Assembly (NCBI RefSeq): GCF_000372725.1
Contig: NW_005200902.1
Span: 216,843-280,842, forward strand
Direction: 5' to 3'
DNA: 64,000 nt
Origin: Emiliania huxleyi CCMP1516
Taxonomy: Eukaryota > Haptophyta > Isochrysidales > Noelaerhabdaceae
The notes under the pieces were generated by a model. That model was not told the origin of the DNA. It saw nothing but the letters and a program-made list of their open reading frames with translations, and searched no databases. Shown piece after piece: positions 1-10,745 of the stretch. The first letter of the stretch is position 1. Every line of letters begins with the position of its first letter. A program made the translations under genes and the position numbers.

Positions 1-752
1 TGGTGCCACCAAGAACTTAGCCATAACGTTTCCCTCGCGATCATCAGTTATATATTGACCCAAGCGTAAAATACTGGGGCGGTGGTGGAGAGGGGAAGCG
101 AAGGGGAGGGTGGCGGCGGGGGAGGCAGCGTGGAGGGTGGCGGAGGCAAGGGGGAGGAGGAGGGCGGCGGAGGTGTGGGCGGCAGTGCCGGCGGGGTGGT
201 GTGGAGGTGGAGGGCGGCGGCGGCGTGGGCGAGGTGGAGGGCGGCGGCGGCGTGAGCGGCGGCGGCGGTGTGGGGGTGTGGGGGAGGTGGAGGGTGGCGG
301 CGGTGTGGGCGAGGTGGAGGGCGGCGGCGGCGTGAGCGGCGGCGGCGGCGGTGACCGGTGTGGGCGAGGTGGAGGGAGGAATTCAGATCGCGTTCCCAGT
401 TCCTCGTTGTGACGACGAGTCGACGACGACTACGATGCTGCCGAAGAGGGCGCGCTGGCTTCGTGGAGCGGAGTGCCGTCGCATAAATAAATGAACACGC
501 CAACGAGGGGAAAGAAAGAAAGAAAGAAAACAGACAGCCAAGAGGGGGGGGGGGGGGGAGAAAGAAAGAAAGTAGACAACCCAAACGAGGGAAGGGGAGG
601 AGGACAGGGTCCCCACCTGCACGAGCAGGATTTTGGAAGGACCAGCGGCTAGTGTGAAGTGTGAGTGCCAGCCAGTGCGCGCCAGGTCCCGTGCCAGTGT
701 GTGCGAGGGAGTCGCTGAATGACGAAAGCTGCAGCTAGAAAGATCGCCTCCG
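1..752. repeat. Intergenic minisatellite/low-complexity region
   Basis: No gene is supported here. Positions 107-400 are imperfect tandem G/C-rich units (GGAGGGTGGCGGCGG-like). Positions 505-600 hold GAAA-type microsatellite and poly-G, followed by a copy of a dispersed repeat whose conserved part reads ACAACCCAA and GGGAGGACAG; related copies lie at about 31440-31590 and 37560-37830. Positions 655-690 match the reverse complement of a short dispersed segment also seen near 36650, 38040, 53520 and 59530. Long Pro/Arg-rich reading frames across this stretch are composition artefacts. Confidence 0.6.
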
Positions 753-2690
753 ATGGACGCCCCGTACCACATGCATAGCGAACCGAGGTCGCAGCGCCGC
801 CACATGCGTGGACGCTCGGCGCTTCTTTGTTGCTCCCTCGCAGCTGCAGCCGCCGGCCTGCTCGCTCTCTCGCTCGACGACGGCGAGTCCGGTCCCGCTT
901 CTCTCTTGTGGAAGCCTCTGGCGACTCTGGGCATCAAGCTGGAGCCGCTCGACGTAGCGTACATAATTATCATCCGGCACGGCGAGAAGCCTCCAAAGGG
1001 CGAGCACGACAACGGGCTCTCCCCGGATGGAGCTTCCCGAGCCCGCTACCTCCAGCGCTGCATAGCGAGCCCGTACGCGAGCATCGCGTTCCCTCTCGGC
1101 GCGCCCACGTACGTGATGGCCAGCCACGGCAAGAAAGGCCGTTCACACCGGCCGCAAGACACCGCGCGCCCCGTGGCGGAAGCTCTCGGCCTCCGGCTGG
1201 ACGATGACGTGCTCGCGCCAGGGAGGGAGGCGGGGGCCGCGGGCGGACGTGTTCACGGAGCGGCGGTGTGAGCAGGTCTTCCACAAGGACACCAAGGGTG
1301 CCGTGCGGCGGCTGCACCGCGTGCTCCAGCACGGCCCGCAGCGCGGCTGCTCGCGTGGCACGCCTCACGGCTTCCTCTCGATTCGAGCGGCTTCCCAATC
1401 TAGGCTCGAGCTATGCACGTACTCTCATTGATGTGATCGTGTCTAGATTCGACGGCTTCCCTGCCTAGGCTCGAGCGTGCTGCTAGCGTGGCACCACGGC
1501 TCGATCCCTGACATCATCCACGAGCTTCTGCGCGGCAGCGAGTACGAGAAGGGGGCGCTCGGGCGCTGCGGGTGTGAGCAGCGTCTCTTCACACCGGCAG
1601 CCGTGAACTATAGGTACAAGAAGGAGGCGCTCGGTGTCGTCGATCGGCACGGCAACCCGTCGCACTTTGGCGGCAAGGCGGCGAATAGACGTGCCCGAGA
1701 CTCGCCCGAGACATCTCCAACACATGCCATGTCAATGTCAATGTTGTCATGTGCGCATGGTGTGCATGGTTCCAAGACGAGGCACGCCCGGGAGAGAGGC
1801 TCGCTGCGCCATTGTCTACATACGTTGCCGTGGCTGGCCGCGAGATCGGAGCCGCCGCCACTGCGGCCGCCTCCTCGGCGGCAAGCCGTCCCGCTGACAC
1901 GCCGCTTCGCCCGATGGCAGTGGCCACACCGCTGCGGCGACGAGGCGTGGACGGCGCACCACAAGCGGCTGACCGGCTCGCGCTGCTACGACCTCATCTG
2001 GCAGGCCACAGACGCTCTCCGCCCCGCCCCCTCGCCGCCGCCCTCGCCGTCGCCCTCCGCCTCGTCACCGCCACCGTCGGCATTGCCCTCGAAGCCGCCT
2101 CCCCCCTCCCCTCACCTCCTCCTCCCCCTCGCCCCTCGCCCCCCCCCCCCCCCCGCCCGCCCGCCCCGCCCCGCCCCGCCCGGCAGGTGACTCTGACGAG
2201 GCCCGCCAGGGGCGGGACGCTGGAGATCGAGGAGGCGGGGGAGGCGGGGGAGGCGGGGGAGGGGGAGCGGCACGCGCGAACAGGGACGGTCGAGGCGACC
2301 GAGGCGGAGGCGGAGGCGGAGGCGGAGGTGGAGGCGGAGGTGGAGGCGGAGGTAGAGGCGGGGGCGGGCGGCGAGGCCGAGCGCGGGCGCGCAAAGCACA
2401 CGTGGCGAGTCACGGCGCTGGGCAGCACGATCGAGGGGTACGTGGGCGGCGAGGAGGACCCGTGTGCAGAGGGGCTCGCGCCGACCAGCCGACTCACGCG
2501 CAAGAGCTGGTTCCGCCGCTACGTGTGGCAGCGCCTGTTGGGCGGCCTGTTTGGGCGGGGCGGCGCCGACGGCGCCGGGGCGCAGGACGCTCTGGAGGAT
2601 GCGCTGCAGGATGGGCTCCTGACCGAAGACGACTTCGGGGAGGGGGAGGGGTACGACTACGACGACTACTACGAGGGGGATGCGCCGTAG
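753..2690 (+). CDS. Histidine phosphatase (phosphoglycerate-mutase-like) family protein, multi-exon
   Basis: Probable histidine-phosphatase-superfamily enzyme; substrate unknown. The first exon (start ATG 753) encodes a hydrophobic N-terminal segment (LLCCSLAAAAAGLLALSL) that could be a signal anchor. It then carries the catalytic motif VAYIIIIRHGEKP, with the phospho-accepting His in RHGE, and a LSPDGASRARYL helix typical of the family. A later exon (from 1469, phase-shifted) carries LLAWHHGSIPDIIHELL, the second conserved His region. Another exon (from about 1920) ends in CYDLIWQ and joins to VTLTR if a GC-AG intron at 2005-2186 is removed. The C-terminus is a low-complexity Glu/Ala tract followed by an acidic Tyr/Asp tail ending at 2690. 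At least four introns are implied. One (1572-1613) is only 42 bp and carries the recurrent hairpin-like motif. Exon borders between 1180 and 1900 are uncertain. Confidence 0.7.
1572..1613 (+). other. Candidate 42-bp introner-like intron
   Basis: GT...TAG segment containing CGTCTCTTCACAC followed by a GTGAA-type half-site just before the acceptor. It is a multiple of three with no stop, so retention would also keep the frame; removal joins ALGRCG to YKKEALG. Similar segments precede acceptors in other genes of the window. Confidence 0.45.
2005..2186 (+). other. GC-AG intron in the histidine phosphatase gene
   Basis: The upstream exon ends CTCATCTGGCAG and the downstream exon starts GTGACTCTGACG, giving the join DLIWQ-VTLTR expected for the family. 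The intron begins GCCACAG, ends CCCGGCAG and is strongly pyrimidine/C-rich. Confidence 0.55.
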
Positions 2691-3389
2691 CCGTGGCTCA
2701 GGGCCGCCCACGTGGGCTCCGTCGTTAGCCCTTGAGCCGTCACGCTGTAGTTGAGGCCTCGCCTAGCTTTGGCCTTCTCTCACACTTATCTTCCGGAACC
2801 GGAACCGCATACAATTCGAAACAGTCGCCGGGTATGTACACACACGATTTTCGATGGCGTATAGCGCGCGGGGGGATCTCTATCTCCTCGAGTCCTCATG
2901 CTAGCAGCGCGCGGGCGGTCTCGAGAGGCCTGGGCCCTGGGACGAGACACCAGTCACTGACGACGTTCCGTCACGCGCGTGCACATGTGCATGTGCATGT
3001 GCATGTGGCATGCGCATGTGCATGCACATACGGCTTTGAGTAATCGACGCCTTCCATAAAATTGGAATTGCCTGGCAGCGCCCCGGGGAGAGGAGAACAC
3101 GCGACACACACCCTAACTATTCTCTCTCGCTTCACCGACCTCTTCGCAGCACTTCACACGGTGTATATTCCCGGGTCATGACACTGGGCGTCGGGGACTC
3201 TTGACGGGCGCTGGTGTGTCGCCGAATCTCTGGGCCCCGCTGGGCCCACGTCCGTCTCCGGTCCCTCGCACACGCCCCAGCCGCGCACGCGCCACGCATC
3301 GGCCGTCCCCTCGCCACGCCCCAGCCTTGCTTGCGTTCAGAGGGGTCCAAGGCTCCGCTCTCACCGCCTGCGACCTCGGTCTCTGCAGC
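2691..3389. other. Intergenic region between convergent genes
   Basis: No gene seen. It holds a run of ATGTGC/CATGTG hexamer repeats at about 2983-3025; the same hexamer array recurs inside the TM9SF gene near 6246-6305. Nothing else recognisable. Confidence 0.5.
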
Positions 3390-6300
3390 TCAGTCCACCT
3401 TGATGGCGGCGTAGATCGCCCAGACAAACTTTTGGCACGAGTAGAAGCCGATCGTGCCTACTCATTCGTAGCTCACAATGACTACTAATGAACCAGTGTT
3501 GGCGCGAGCAGGCGCCGACCGCACCCGTGACGAGGAAGAAGAGGGTCGAGAAGACCGCCATGTACGTGAAGTACATCAGGGTGGGCACGAACCCGTCGAT
3601 CTCGAGCTGCGAGTGAAAGTACATGATCGAGTAGCCAAACAGGTACAGCCCCGAGGAGCCAGAGGTGAGGAAGGCGCGCCACCACCAGTTGTAGTCCTCG
3701 TTGCAGAGCTGGAAGTAGCAGAGCACGATCGAGATCTCGGCGCAGGTGATGATGAGGATGAGCAGCACGAGCGCGAGGAAGCCGAACACGTAGTAGAAGC
3801 GCTGCGCGCGGGACACGGGCGCGGTCAGTCGCGGCGCAACCGCCCCAGCTCAGCCGCCTCGGCCGCGCTCTGGGCGGGGCTCCGGGCTGCACATCTGAAA
3901 CCTGCAGCCAGACGGAGGTCATGATGAAGAAGAGCTCGATGAAGATGGCGCCGAAGGGGAGGATGCCGCCCATGAGCACGTTGAAGGCTCCGACCATGTA
4001 CCACGCCTGCTCGGGCACCTGGCGCGGGATCTCGTTGGTGCGGCAGGGCGGGTCCTTGAGCTTCGCCTAAGACACGAAACGCGCGAGTCAGAGAAGAAGA
4101 AGTGCGCGGCGCGGGCGGGCCCGTTGGTTTTGGGCCTTGAAGCCGAAGAAGGCGCCGGCGAACACGAGTGGCACCTGGCGAGGCTCCGAGAAGGCTCGGG
4201 CAACGGCCCGCGCGAGGGGGGGCGCCGGCGAGGAGGAGAGCGACACGCCGAGCCACTTCTCGGCTTCTCTCCGCGCATCTCTGCGCATCTCTGCGCATCT
4301 CTGCGCATCTCTGCGCATCTCTGCGCATCTCGGCTAGGGGAGGGGTGCACCGACACGCCGAACCACATGAGGAGCAGCACCACCATCGTGCCGAACGGGA
4401 TGGCGCCCGAGGACTGCTGGCCTATGAGACACTTCCTAGACACTTCCTAGACACTTCCTGGACACGTCAGGCGCCCGAGGAGTGCTGGCCCCAGATGAAG
4501 AAGTTGAGCACGAACAGGGTGGCGGCGATGGCGCCGGGGTAGAGGGTGGCGGTGAGCACGGTGACCAGCTTCCACTCGGTGCCCTTGAGTGCCTTGTAGG
4601 TGTGGGAGGCGCAGTAGCCCGCCGGCACGCCCATCAGCATGAAAGTGAGCAGCGTGGCGGTGAGCAGGCCGCCTGATGAGGAGGAGGGGTGGTAACAAGA
4701 GAAGACAAAGAGAAGAGTAGGGGAGCAGGCCGCCTGGTGACGAGGATGGGCTATGCTGGGCTTCAAGGAGGGCGAGGGAAGGGAGGAGGAGGTGCGGCAG
4801 AGGGTGCGGCAGAGGGCAGAGGGCAGGCTGGTAGCGGCGTGGCGGTGAGCGTGGCGGTTGAGAACGCCTAGGGTCGGCGGGGGGAGGGTGCCGTCTCGGC
4901 TATGTCTCGCCTCGGTTGGCGGGGGAGAGGAACCCGAGCATCGCGCAGCCGATGGAGACGACCGCCATCGCGAGGAGCTGCATGCCTGTTCATAGGAAGT
5001 GGCTAGGAAGTGGCTAGGAAGTGGCTAGGAAATGTCCTCCTCGCGAGCAGCTGCATGCCGGTGCCGAGAGAGGCGGAGAGGAGGATCGGCTGCTGCGGCG
5101 GCCTGCGGGACATGTCTCGGACATGTCGTGGACGTGTCCTGGAGGCGGAGAGGAGGGTCGGCTGCTGCGGCGGCCGGAAGACGTCGGCGTGCACGAGCTT
5201 CCAGCCAGACTCCTACGCGACTCCTCCTCCGGCGGTGAGCGGAGGACTGAGCCACCGGGGGGGCGGGCGATGGGCCCGTCGCCTCGGCGAGGTCGTCCTT
5301 GTCCTCGGGCGAGTTGTACCTAGCCGACGGCTGATCCGCGAGTGAGGGACTGACGCCTCTGCGCGGGGCGCCCTTGTGTGTGTGGCGAGTGTGCCGCGAC
5401 ACGTCCCTCCTCAGCGTGCGCATCATGATCATGGCGACGATGCCTGCTCAGAGCGGGCGGGTGACTCCTTCCCTCCCTCCGGCGTGCGCATCTCACACCC
5501 CGCGCCAGAGATGGGGAGAGATGGGGAGAGATGGGGAGAGATGGGGAGAGATGGGGAGAGATGGGGAGAGACATATCACGCGCCGGTGAGCAGCAGGACG
5601 ATCGCGAGAGAGTTGATGATTGAGAACCTAAGGAGTCGTCAGTTCTTCGTCACTGATGGTCAACTCTCGAGTAGGAGCGAGAGCTGGTGAGGGAGAACCT
5701 AGTCGCAGCCAGGGTATGACCCACCCCCCTTCCTCCTCCTCAGGAGCGGCGGGCGGGCGGGGGAGAGGACCAGTGGATCTGGTCGTCCCCCATGTACAGG
5801 TACAGGTCCCAGCGACTCGCCCACTTGACGTCCGACGGCTCCCACTTAACGTCGTACGTGTACACCACCTATCCACGCCATCTCGCCCCTCCTCAGCTCA
5901 CCGGCCCTGTCGCCTCACGCCGCACGCGCAAGCCGCCTCTCGCTCCGCAGCGCTTCCCTTTGGGTCCACTCGCAGCGGCGGCAAGTCGGGCCTATTGCGA
6001 GTGCACAGTGCGTAGAGTGAGCTGCTCCCCCCTCACTGTCCGCTCGCAGCGGCGGCGAGTCGTGCCCGACGGGCAGGGTGAGGAGCTGGAGCTGGGAGGC
6101 GTCGTCAGACCTACACGGGGAAGGGGTCCGAGAAGGGTCCGAGAAGGGGCGCAAGCAGGAGGTGCGAGGAGAGGACGGCGGCGTCGGGACCAGGCGCCCT
6201 TGTACTTGTGCTTGACGGAGAGGGGCTCGACCTACCCCCGGCGTGTCACATGTGCATGGCATGCACATGTGCATGTGCATGTGCATGTGCATGTGCATGT

Positions 6301-7686
6301 GGTGCATGCACCCGAGAGGCACCAAAAGAGGCACCCGAGAGGCACCAAAGAGGCACCAAAGAGGCACCAAAGAGGCACCCGAGAGGCACCCGAGATGTGC
6401 CCGAGATGTGCCCGAGATGTGCCCGAGATGTGCCCGAGATGTGCCCGAGATGTGCCCGAGGGGGTGTCCTCGCGTGTGGTCGACTGAGAGTGGCTCGCCC
6501 TCGCGGGAGGAGGGGGAGACCGCGTGTAGTGGGAGACTGGGGGCGGGTGTGGGACGAGTGGCGGTGGAGTAGTTGCACGCCTCGAACCCGACGATCCGCG
6601 CGCCGTCGAACGCCGCGTCCTTGTGGTACTTGAGCACGAACCTAGTGCGTGGGCAGGTGGTTGTGCAGGTAGGCGCCGCCCGGGTGATCTCGGGTGATCT
6701 CGGGTGATCTCGGGGGATCTCTCGGCTACTCTCGAACCGCAGGTGGTTGTGCAGGTAGGCGCCGCCCGGGTGATCTCGGGTGATCTCGGGTGATCTCGGG
6801 TGATCTCGGGTGATCTCGGGTGATCTCTCGGCTACTCTCGAACCGCAGGTGGTTGTGCAGGTAGGCGCCGCCCGGCACGGAGCCCTGCCGCTCTGCAGAC
6901 CCGACAAAGCCGAGGGGGTAGCCGCGGTCGTACCTGCGGAGGAGCCAGGGGTGGTGGAGAGGTGGAGGCGGAGGTGTGTGGGCGGGGGGTGGTGGAGAGG
7001 TGGCGGCGGAGGTGTGTGGGCAGAGGGCGGGCGCGGACATGACAATCGTCTGGCCGTCGGGGAGCTCGCGGATCATCTTGGTGGCGGCGGGCAGGTTGTC
7101 CATGATCATGTGCACGCGGTAGTCCTGCCGGATCCGCGTGTGCAGCAGCGTCGCCTCTGCAGGCTCGAGAGTCCGCTTGCAGAGCACGCGGAACTCGATC
7201 TTGCCCATCGATATGTCGTACGCCGAGTTCTTGATGACGGAGCCGTGGAGCACCTCGCCCAGGTTCTCCATCTTGTTGACCACCTCGGCCGGGCGGCAGA
7301 AGGGCAACGAGTAGTAGTCGTACGGCAGCTGCGTCTTTGTCGACGAGAGTTTGTTGACCTGGCCCACGAGGGAGGGGTGTGCGCCGGGTCGGCGGCACGG
7401 CGTGCGGCCACGGGCGGCGCGGGCGGTGCACTGCCCGCGCGGCCGGCCTCTCGCGGTTGGGTTGCCGGCGCTGGTGCGGCGTGTGCGTACGGCTGCGGCA
7501 ACGGGCGCGAGGCTGCAGTGCGGTGTGGTGGCGGCGGTGGTGGTGCGGCGGCGGTGGAGCGACGGCGGTGCGCGCCTTGATCTCAACCTTTTCGTTGTCG
7601 AGGTACTCGTGAGGGGCGACACCGGGCAGGTAGAAGGCCGCGACGGGCGCCAGGAGCAGCCACACCCGAAGGAAGACCAGACTCAT
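3390..7686 (-). CDS. Transmembrane 9 superfamily (TM9SF/nonaspanin, EMP70) protein, multi-exon
   Basis: Endosomal/Golgi nine-transmembrane protein of the nonaspanin family, involved in membrane protein sorting in other eukaryotes. The start at 7686 gives a signal peptide ([17 protein letters not shown]) followed by the family hallmark [11 protein letters not shown]. The lumenal domain continues through [24 protein letters not shown] and [11 protein letters not shown]. The membrane half contains [46 protein letters not shown] and [18 protein letters not shown], then [17 protein letters not shown]. The last exon, read from the minus strand, encodes [20 protein letters not shown] and ends VD-stop at 3390, a canonical family C-terminus. 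Introns are numerous and filled with tandem repeats (see the separate entries). The order and identity of all pieces fit one intact gene. Confidence 0.9.
4260..4490 (-). repeat. Intronic minisatellites and exon-edge duplication in the TM9SF gene
   Basis: About 4263-4332 is a tandem array of the 10-mer CTCTGCGCAT. About 4427-4462 is a tandem array of the 11-mer CACTTCCTAGA. The 21-bp exon edge GGCGCCCGAGGACTGCTGGC(C) at 4402-4422 is repeated at 4470-4490 with one change, on the two sides of the second array. Confidence 0.75.
4985..5165 (-). repeat. Intronic GGAAGTGGCTA array and duplicated flanks
   Basis: About 4996-5032 repeats an 11-mer like GGAAGTGGCTA. The words GAGCTGCATGCC and GCAGCTGCATGCC flank it. 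A second duplicated word, GAGGATCGGCTGCTGCGGCG, recurs near 5150 as GAGGGTCGGCTGCTGCGGCG around a short GACATGTC-type array. Confidence 0.6.
5510..5572 (-). repeat. 10-bp AGATGGGGAG minisatellite in an intron
   Basis: Six near-perfect head-to-tail copies of AGATGGGGAG inside a TM9SF intron. Confidence 0.85.
6243..6470 (-). repeat. Composite minisatellite intron of the TM9SF gene
   Basis: Three adjoining arrays: CATGTG/ATGTGC hexamers (about 6246-6305), an 11-mer AGGCACCAAAG/AGGCACCCGAG (about 6318-6390) and the 11-mer CCCGAGATGTG (about 6391-6460). All three lie within one non-coding stretch between coding exons. Confidence 0.8.
6653..6875 (-). repeat. Triplicated exon edge with GGGTGATCTC arrays
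   Basis: A 31-bp segment that begins GCAGGTGGTTGTGCAGG is present three times (6653-6683, 6739-6769, 6845-6875). The copies are separated by tandem 10-mers GGGTGATCTC and a TCTCGGCTACTCTCGAACC spacer. Each copy encodes the same exon start (AYLHNHL on the minus strand), so the intron appears to have been duplicated with its exon border. Confidence 0.8.
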
Positions 7687-8322
7687 GAATGCGGAAGTTC
7701 AGCCGGCGCCCTCCAAAAAAGAATTCTAAAACTACTCCAAGTGCTCCTGGCACGAGAAGGGCGCGGACTGGCGCGGCACAGAAAAGAACACGAGCAAAGC
7801 ACAGGACTCTGCCCATAGGGGTGGTTGAGGGGTTGAGGGTTGAGGCCCCCCCTCAACCATCTGGTTGACGGTTGAGACCCCCCGTCAACCCTTTAGTTGG
7901 GGGTTGAGGCCTCCGGGGCCTATTCACAGGCTCACGCGTAACACAAGATAAACTGGAACAGCCCTGCCGCCCAAAAATCGCTTCGCGCTCTTGCGCTCCT
8001 CGTACCTCGAGCGTACGAGCGCAATCCATAAATGACCCCCAGAGAGTGCTCAACCAATACCAGAAAAAATCAGGGAGCCTCAGAGAGTGCCACTGCCATC
8101 ACCCAGGCCGCGGGAGCTGATCGGCTGCGCCGAGGACAGCTCCCTTGGTGTGCTCCGCGGCTCACCAGTGTGCGCCGCGGCGCCGTCCAGCCACTTTGGC
8201 GGCCAGCCACCGGTCGAGTTCTTCGACTCTGGAGGACAGAAAGGTACCGTCTGAAAGGTATATTTTCATGCTCTATTGACTGGCGAAAAAATCCCCCGCC
8301 AAATGTTTTCACAGCGGGCGTG
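7687..8322. other. Intergenic region with GTTGAGGG-type repeats
   Basis: Upstream of the TM9SF start. Positions 7820-7920 are imperfect repeats and inverted repeats of GGTTGAGGG / CCCTCAACC. No reading frame with recognisable protein features. Confidence 0.5.
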
Positions 8323-8492
8323 ATTCACAGCCTCTTTGTTGAGAAGAAAATACCTCCTATGGCGCTGTGCGCTGGCCTGTGAGAGGTTGAGGTGCGAGCC
8401 CTGGAGGCCCTGGGGATGGGGGGGGACTACCCGCGGGCTTAGAAGGCCCGCGCGCAGGGGGGTGGGGCATTGAGACCGGTCATGAATGATTC
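8323..8492 (+). repeat. Dispersed repeat, copy A (inverted copy at 34042-34206)
   Basis: About 170 bp containing GAAGAAAATACCTCCTATGG and a hairpin (CCCGCGGGCTT/AAGGCCCGCG). It is repeated in reverse orientation at 34042-34206 with few mismatches. No coding potential; probably a non-autonomous mobile element. Confidence 0.75.
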
Positions 8493-8595
8493 ACACCGAA
8501 GCATGAGTGAAGCATCGGGTCGCAAGAGGCAAGAAGGCCCGCCCGTCACAGTCTCAGCGCGCACTCTCCCCCGCTGGGCCAACTTTCTCCATACA

Positions 8596-8649
<54 letters not shown>

Positions 8650-9590
8650 GTACAAGAAAGATCTCAAATATCGCTGATCGAGGATCAAGAGCGAACACAA
8701 AATAACCCATCCCGACTGTACGGCGAGCTGTTTTCTCGCTACAGGGTAGCGGTACGGGGCCTCGGGTCGGGGCGCCGGAGAGCCTAGCGGTATCGGTACG
8801 GCGCGCTCGGTGTGAAGCGGTACGGCCACTTTCCTGCGAGCGAGTTCTTTACCAGGTTGCAACCCTTGTTCCGCACTGTGCTGTGAACAGAGCACCAACC
8901 AACAGCTCTCAGGACCCCCCGGTGCTGGGGTGCTGCCAGCAACCAACCAAGTCGAGCGGAGCAGCGTCGTTCCGATGTTTCGGCGGGCACTTCTCACTCA
9001 CCTAAGTCCTTGTGGCGGGCCGCCAGGCCCGGAAGCAGATGCCGACGAGGATCAGACACGGCGCGCTATCTGGGCTCGGAGGTCGGCAAAAAGGTTGCGC
9101 AACCGACACCAGCGACCAGGATCGTCGATCGAGGTAGGTGCACGCTGCTGAAGCAGTGCACCTACATAGTGCGGGACCTGGGGCAGCAACCAACAACCTG
9201 GATGGGGACGGGGTGCTGCTCAACCGGCGGCAAACAGCAGCGTTCACAGCCGAGTGCGGAAGAAGATTTGCCAACAATATACCTACAAGCGGAAGAAGGG
9301 TTGCAACTTGGTGGGGGGTTTTTGCTAAGGTGTAGATCAGGTTCCACAGCATATCGTCCCACACGTAGCTCAGCGGTCAGGTGAAAAGGGGTTTTTGCTA
9401 ACGGCCTCCCACACACGCCACCCACACCGGATATGTCTTGGGCATTTTTCGCACTTTTCTTTCTACGTCGGTCGGGGTCCCGTGGATCGATTTTTTCAAA
9501 GTGAAAAGACAATAGTACGGCATAGAAAAACTGCAAAACAAAAGATGCGTTCTAGCTCGCCGCGAAAGCAAACAGAGGAGGGCGAGGAGG
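8493..9590. other. Intergenic region with (GA)n microsatellite
   Basis: A (GA)n run spans 8598-8646. The remainder has short ORFs only, without recognisable similarity. The words GGTTTTTGCTAA near 9317 and 9391 recur inverted near 10645 (TTAGCAAAAACC), so 9.3-10.65 kb may be bracketed by related ends. Confidence 0.5.
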
Positions 9591-9639
9591 AGTGATTAGC
9601 ACGCGTCCTCTGCCACCGTGCGCGTGTTATGAGGTGGTG

Positions 9640-10154
9640 CGAGAGAGCCATTTGCGTGCGAGCCCGTGCCCCGTCCCGCCACCCGCCCGCCCCGCCCCGG
9701 AGCGCGACAAAATGTGAAGGGTGGGCCACTTGTGTTGAGGGATGGCAACCCAGGTGGGTGTCCTCCGCCTCCAGCTCAGCCGCCGCATCGAGCTCCGCCT
9801 CATACGCGTGTGGCTGTGGGCGACGGAGCCGCCGCTGCGGCCTTCCGCCGTCGGGGCGACGGCGACGGCGGCAGCGGGCCGGGCGGCGGCGGCGACGGTG
9901 GCGGTGGTAAGGGCGGCAGCAGCGAATAAGGCGGCGGCGAGGGCGGCGGCGGCGGCGGAGGAGGCGGGCTCGGTGGGGGCGGCGACGGTGGAGGCGGCGG
10001 GGCGGCGGCGGTGAGGGTGGCGGCGGTGAGGGCTGCGGCGGTGAGGGCTGCGGCGGTGAGGGCTGCGGCGGCGAGGGCTGCGGCGGCAAGGGCGGCGGCG
10101 GCGGCGAGAGGGGGAGGCCACGACGGCGGCGGCGGGCTGCGCGGCGGCGGGCTG

Positions 10155-10200
<46 letters not shown>

Positions 10201-10445
10201 GCGGCGGGCTCGGTGAGGGCAGCGACGGTGGAGGCGGCGAGGGAAGCGGCGGGCTACACGGCGGCGGCGAGGGCGGCGGCGGCAAGGACGGCGGCGGCGA
10301 GGGGGGAGGCGGTGACAGCGGCGGCGGGCTGGACGGCGGCGGCGACAGCGGCGGCGGCGGCGACGGCGATCTGCTTCTCCTCGCGGCCTCCGTCGATGGG
10401 ATCCTGTCGGCAGCCGGGCGGCGGCCGGACGGTTCGGTGAGATGA
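9640..10445. repeat. GC-rich trinucleotide low-complexity block
   Basis: Dominated by GGC/GCG triplets with an 18-bp tandem unit (GGCGGTGAGGGCTGC-like) at 10010-10095 and a (GAC)n run at about 10160-10188. It reads as Pro/Ser-rich on the minus strand and Gly/Ala-rich on the plus strand. Either could be a low-complexity protein, but no start context, domain or codon signature favours a gene. Confidence 0.5.
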
Positions 10446-10745
10446 GAGGCGCTGCCGAGCGCGGAGTGGGCGCGGGGGGTCCATCGGGGATGGCTGGCGG
10501 CCGGGGGCGCAGACCCACACCGTCATGCTCGGTGTCGGTGGGTCCCACGGATTGAGCGTGTAGGTGTGTGGTCGTGAGGCTCCCACACAGCGAGTCCCGG
10601 CTCCCACGTGTGGAACCTCCGTGTGGGAGGCGTGTGGAACCTTAGCAAAAACCCTCAATTCGTACTCGCTGGCCGCACCGCGCGCCTCTCCTCCGATCGC
10701 CCACAACGCCGCCGCCGCCGCTTGCGCTCTCCGAGTCGCTCCAAA

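Noticed and set aside
48..584. Pro/Ser/His-rich minus-strand ORF resembling a cell-wall protein
   Set aside because: Derived from G-rich minisatellite, poly-G and GAAA microsatellite; no signal peptide or regular Ser-Pro motif.
2112..2711. Minus-strand ORF rich in Arg/Leu opposite the histidine phosphatase 3' exon
   Set aside because: Shadow of a GC-rich repeat-bearing exon; the plus strand has the conserved motifs.
9496..10548. Long Pro/Arg- or Gly/Ala-rich ORFs on both strands in the GGC-triplet block
   Set aside because: GC triplet composition keeps all frames open; no start context, domain or consistent frame supports a protein.
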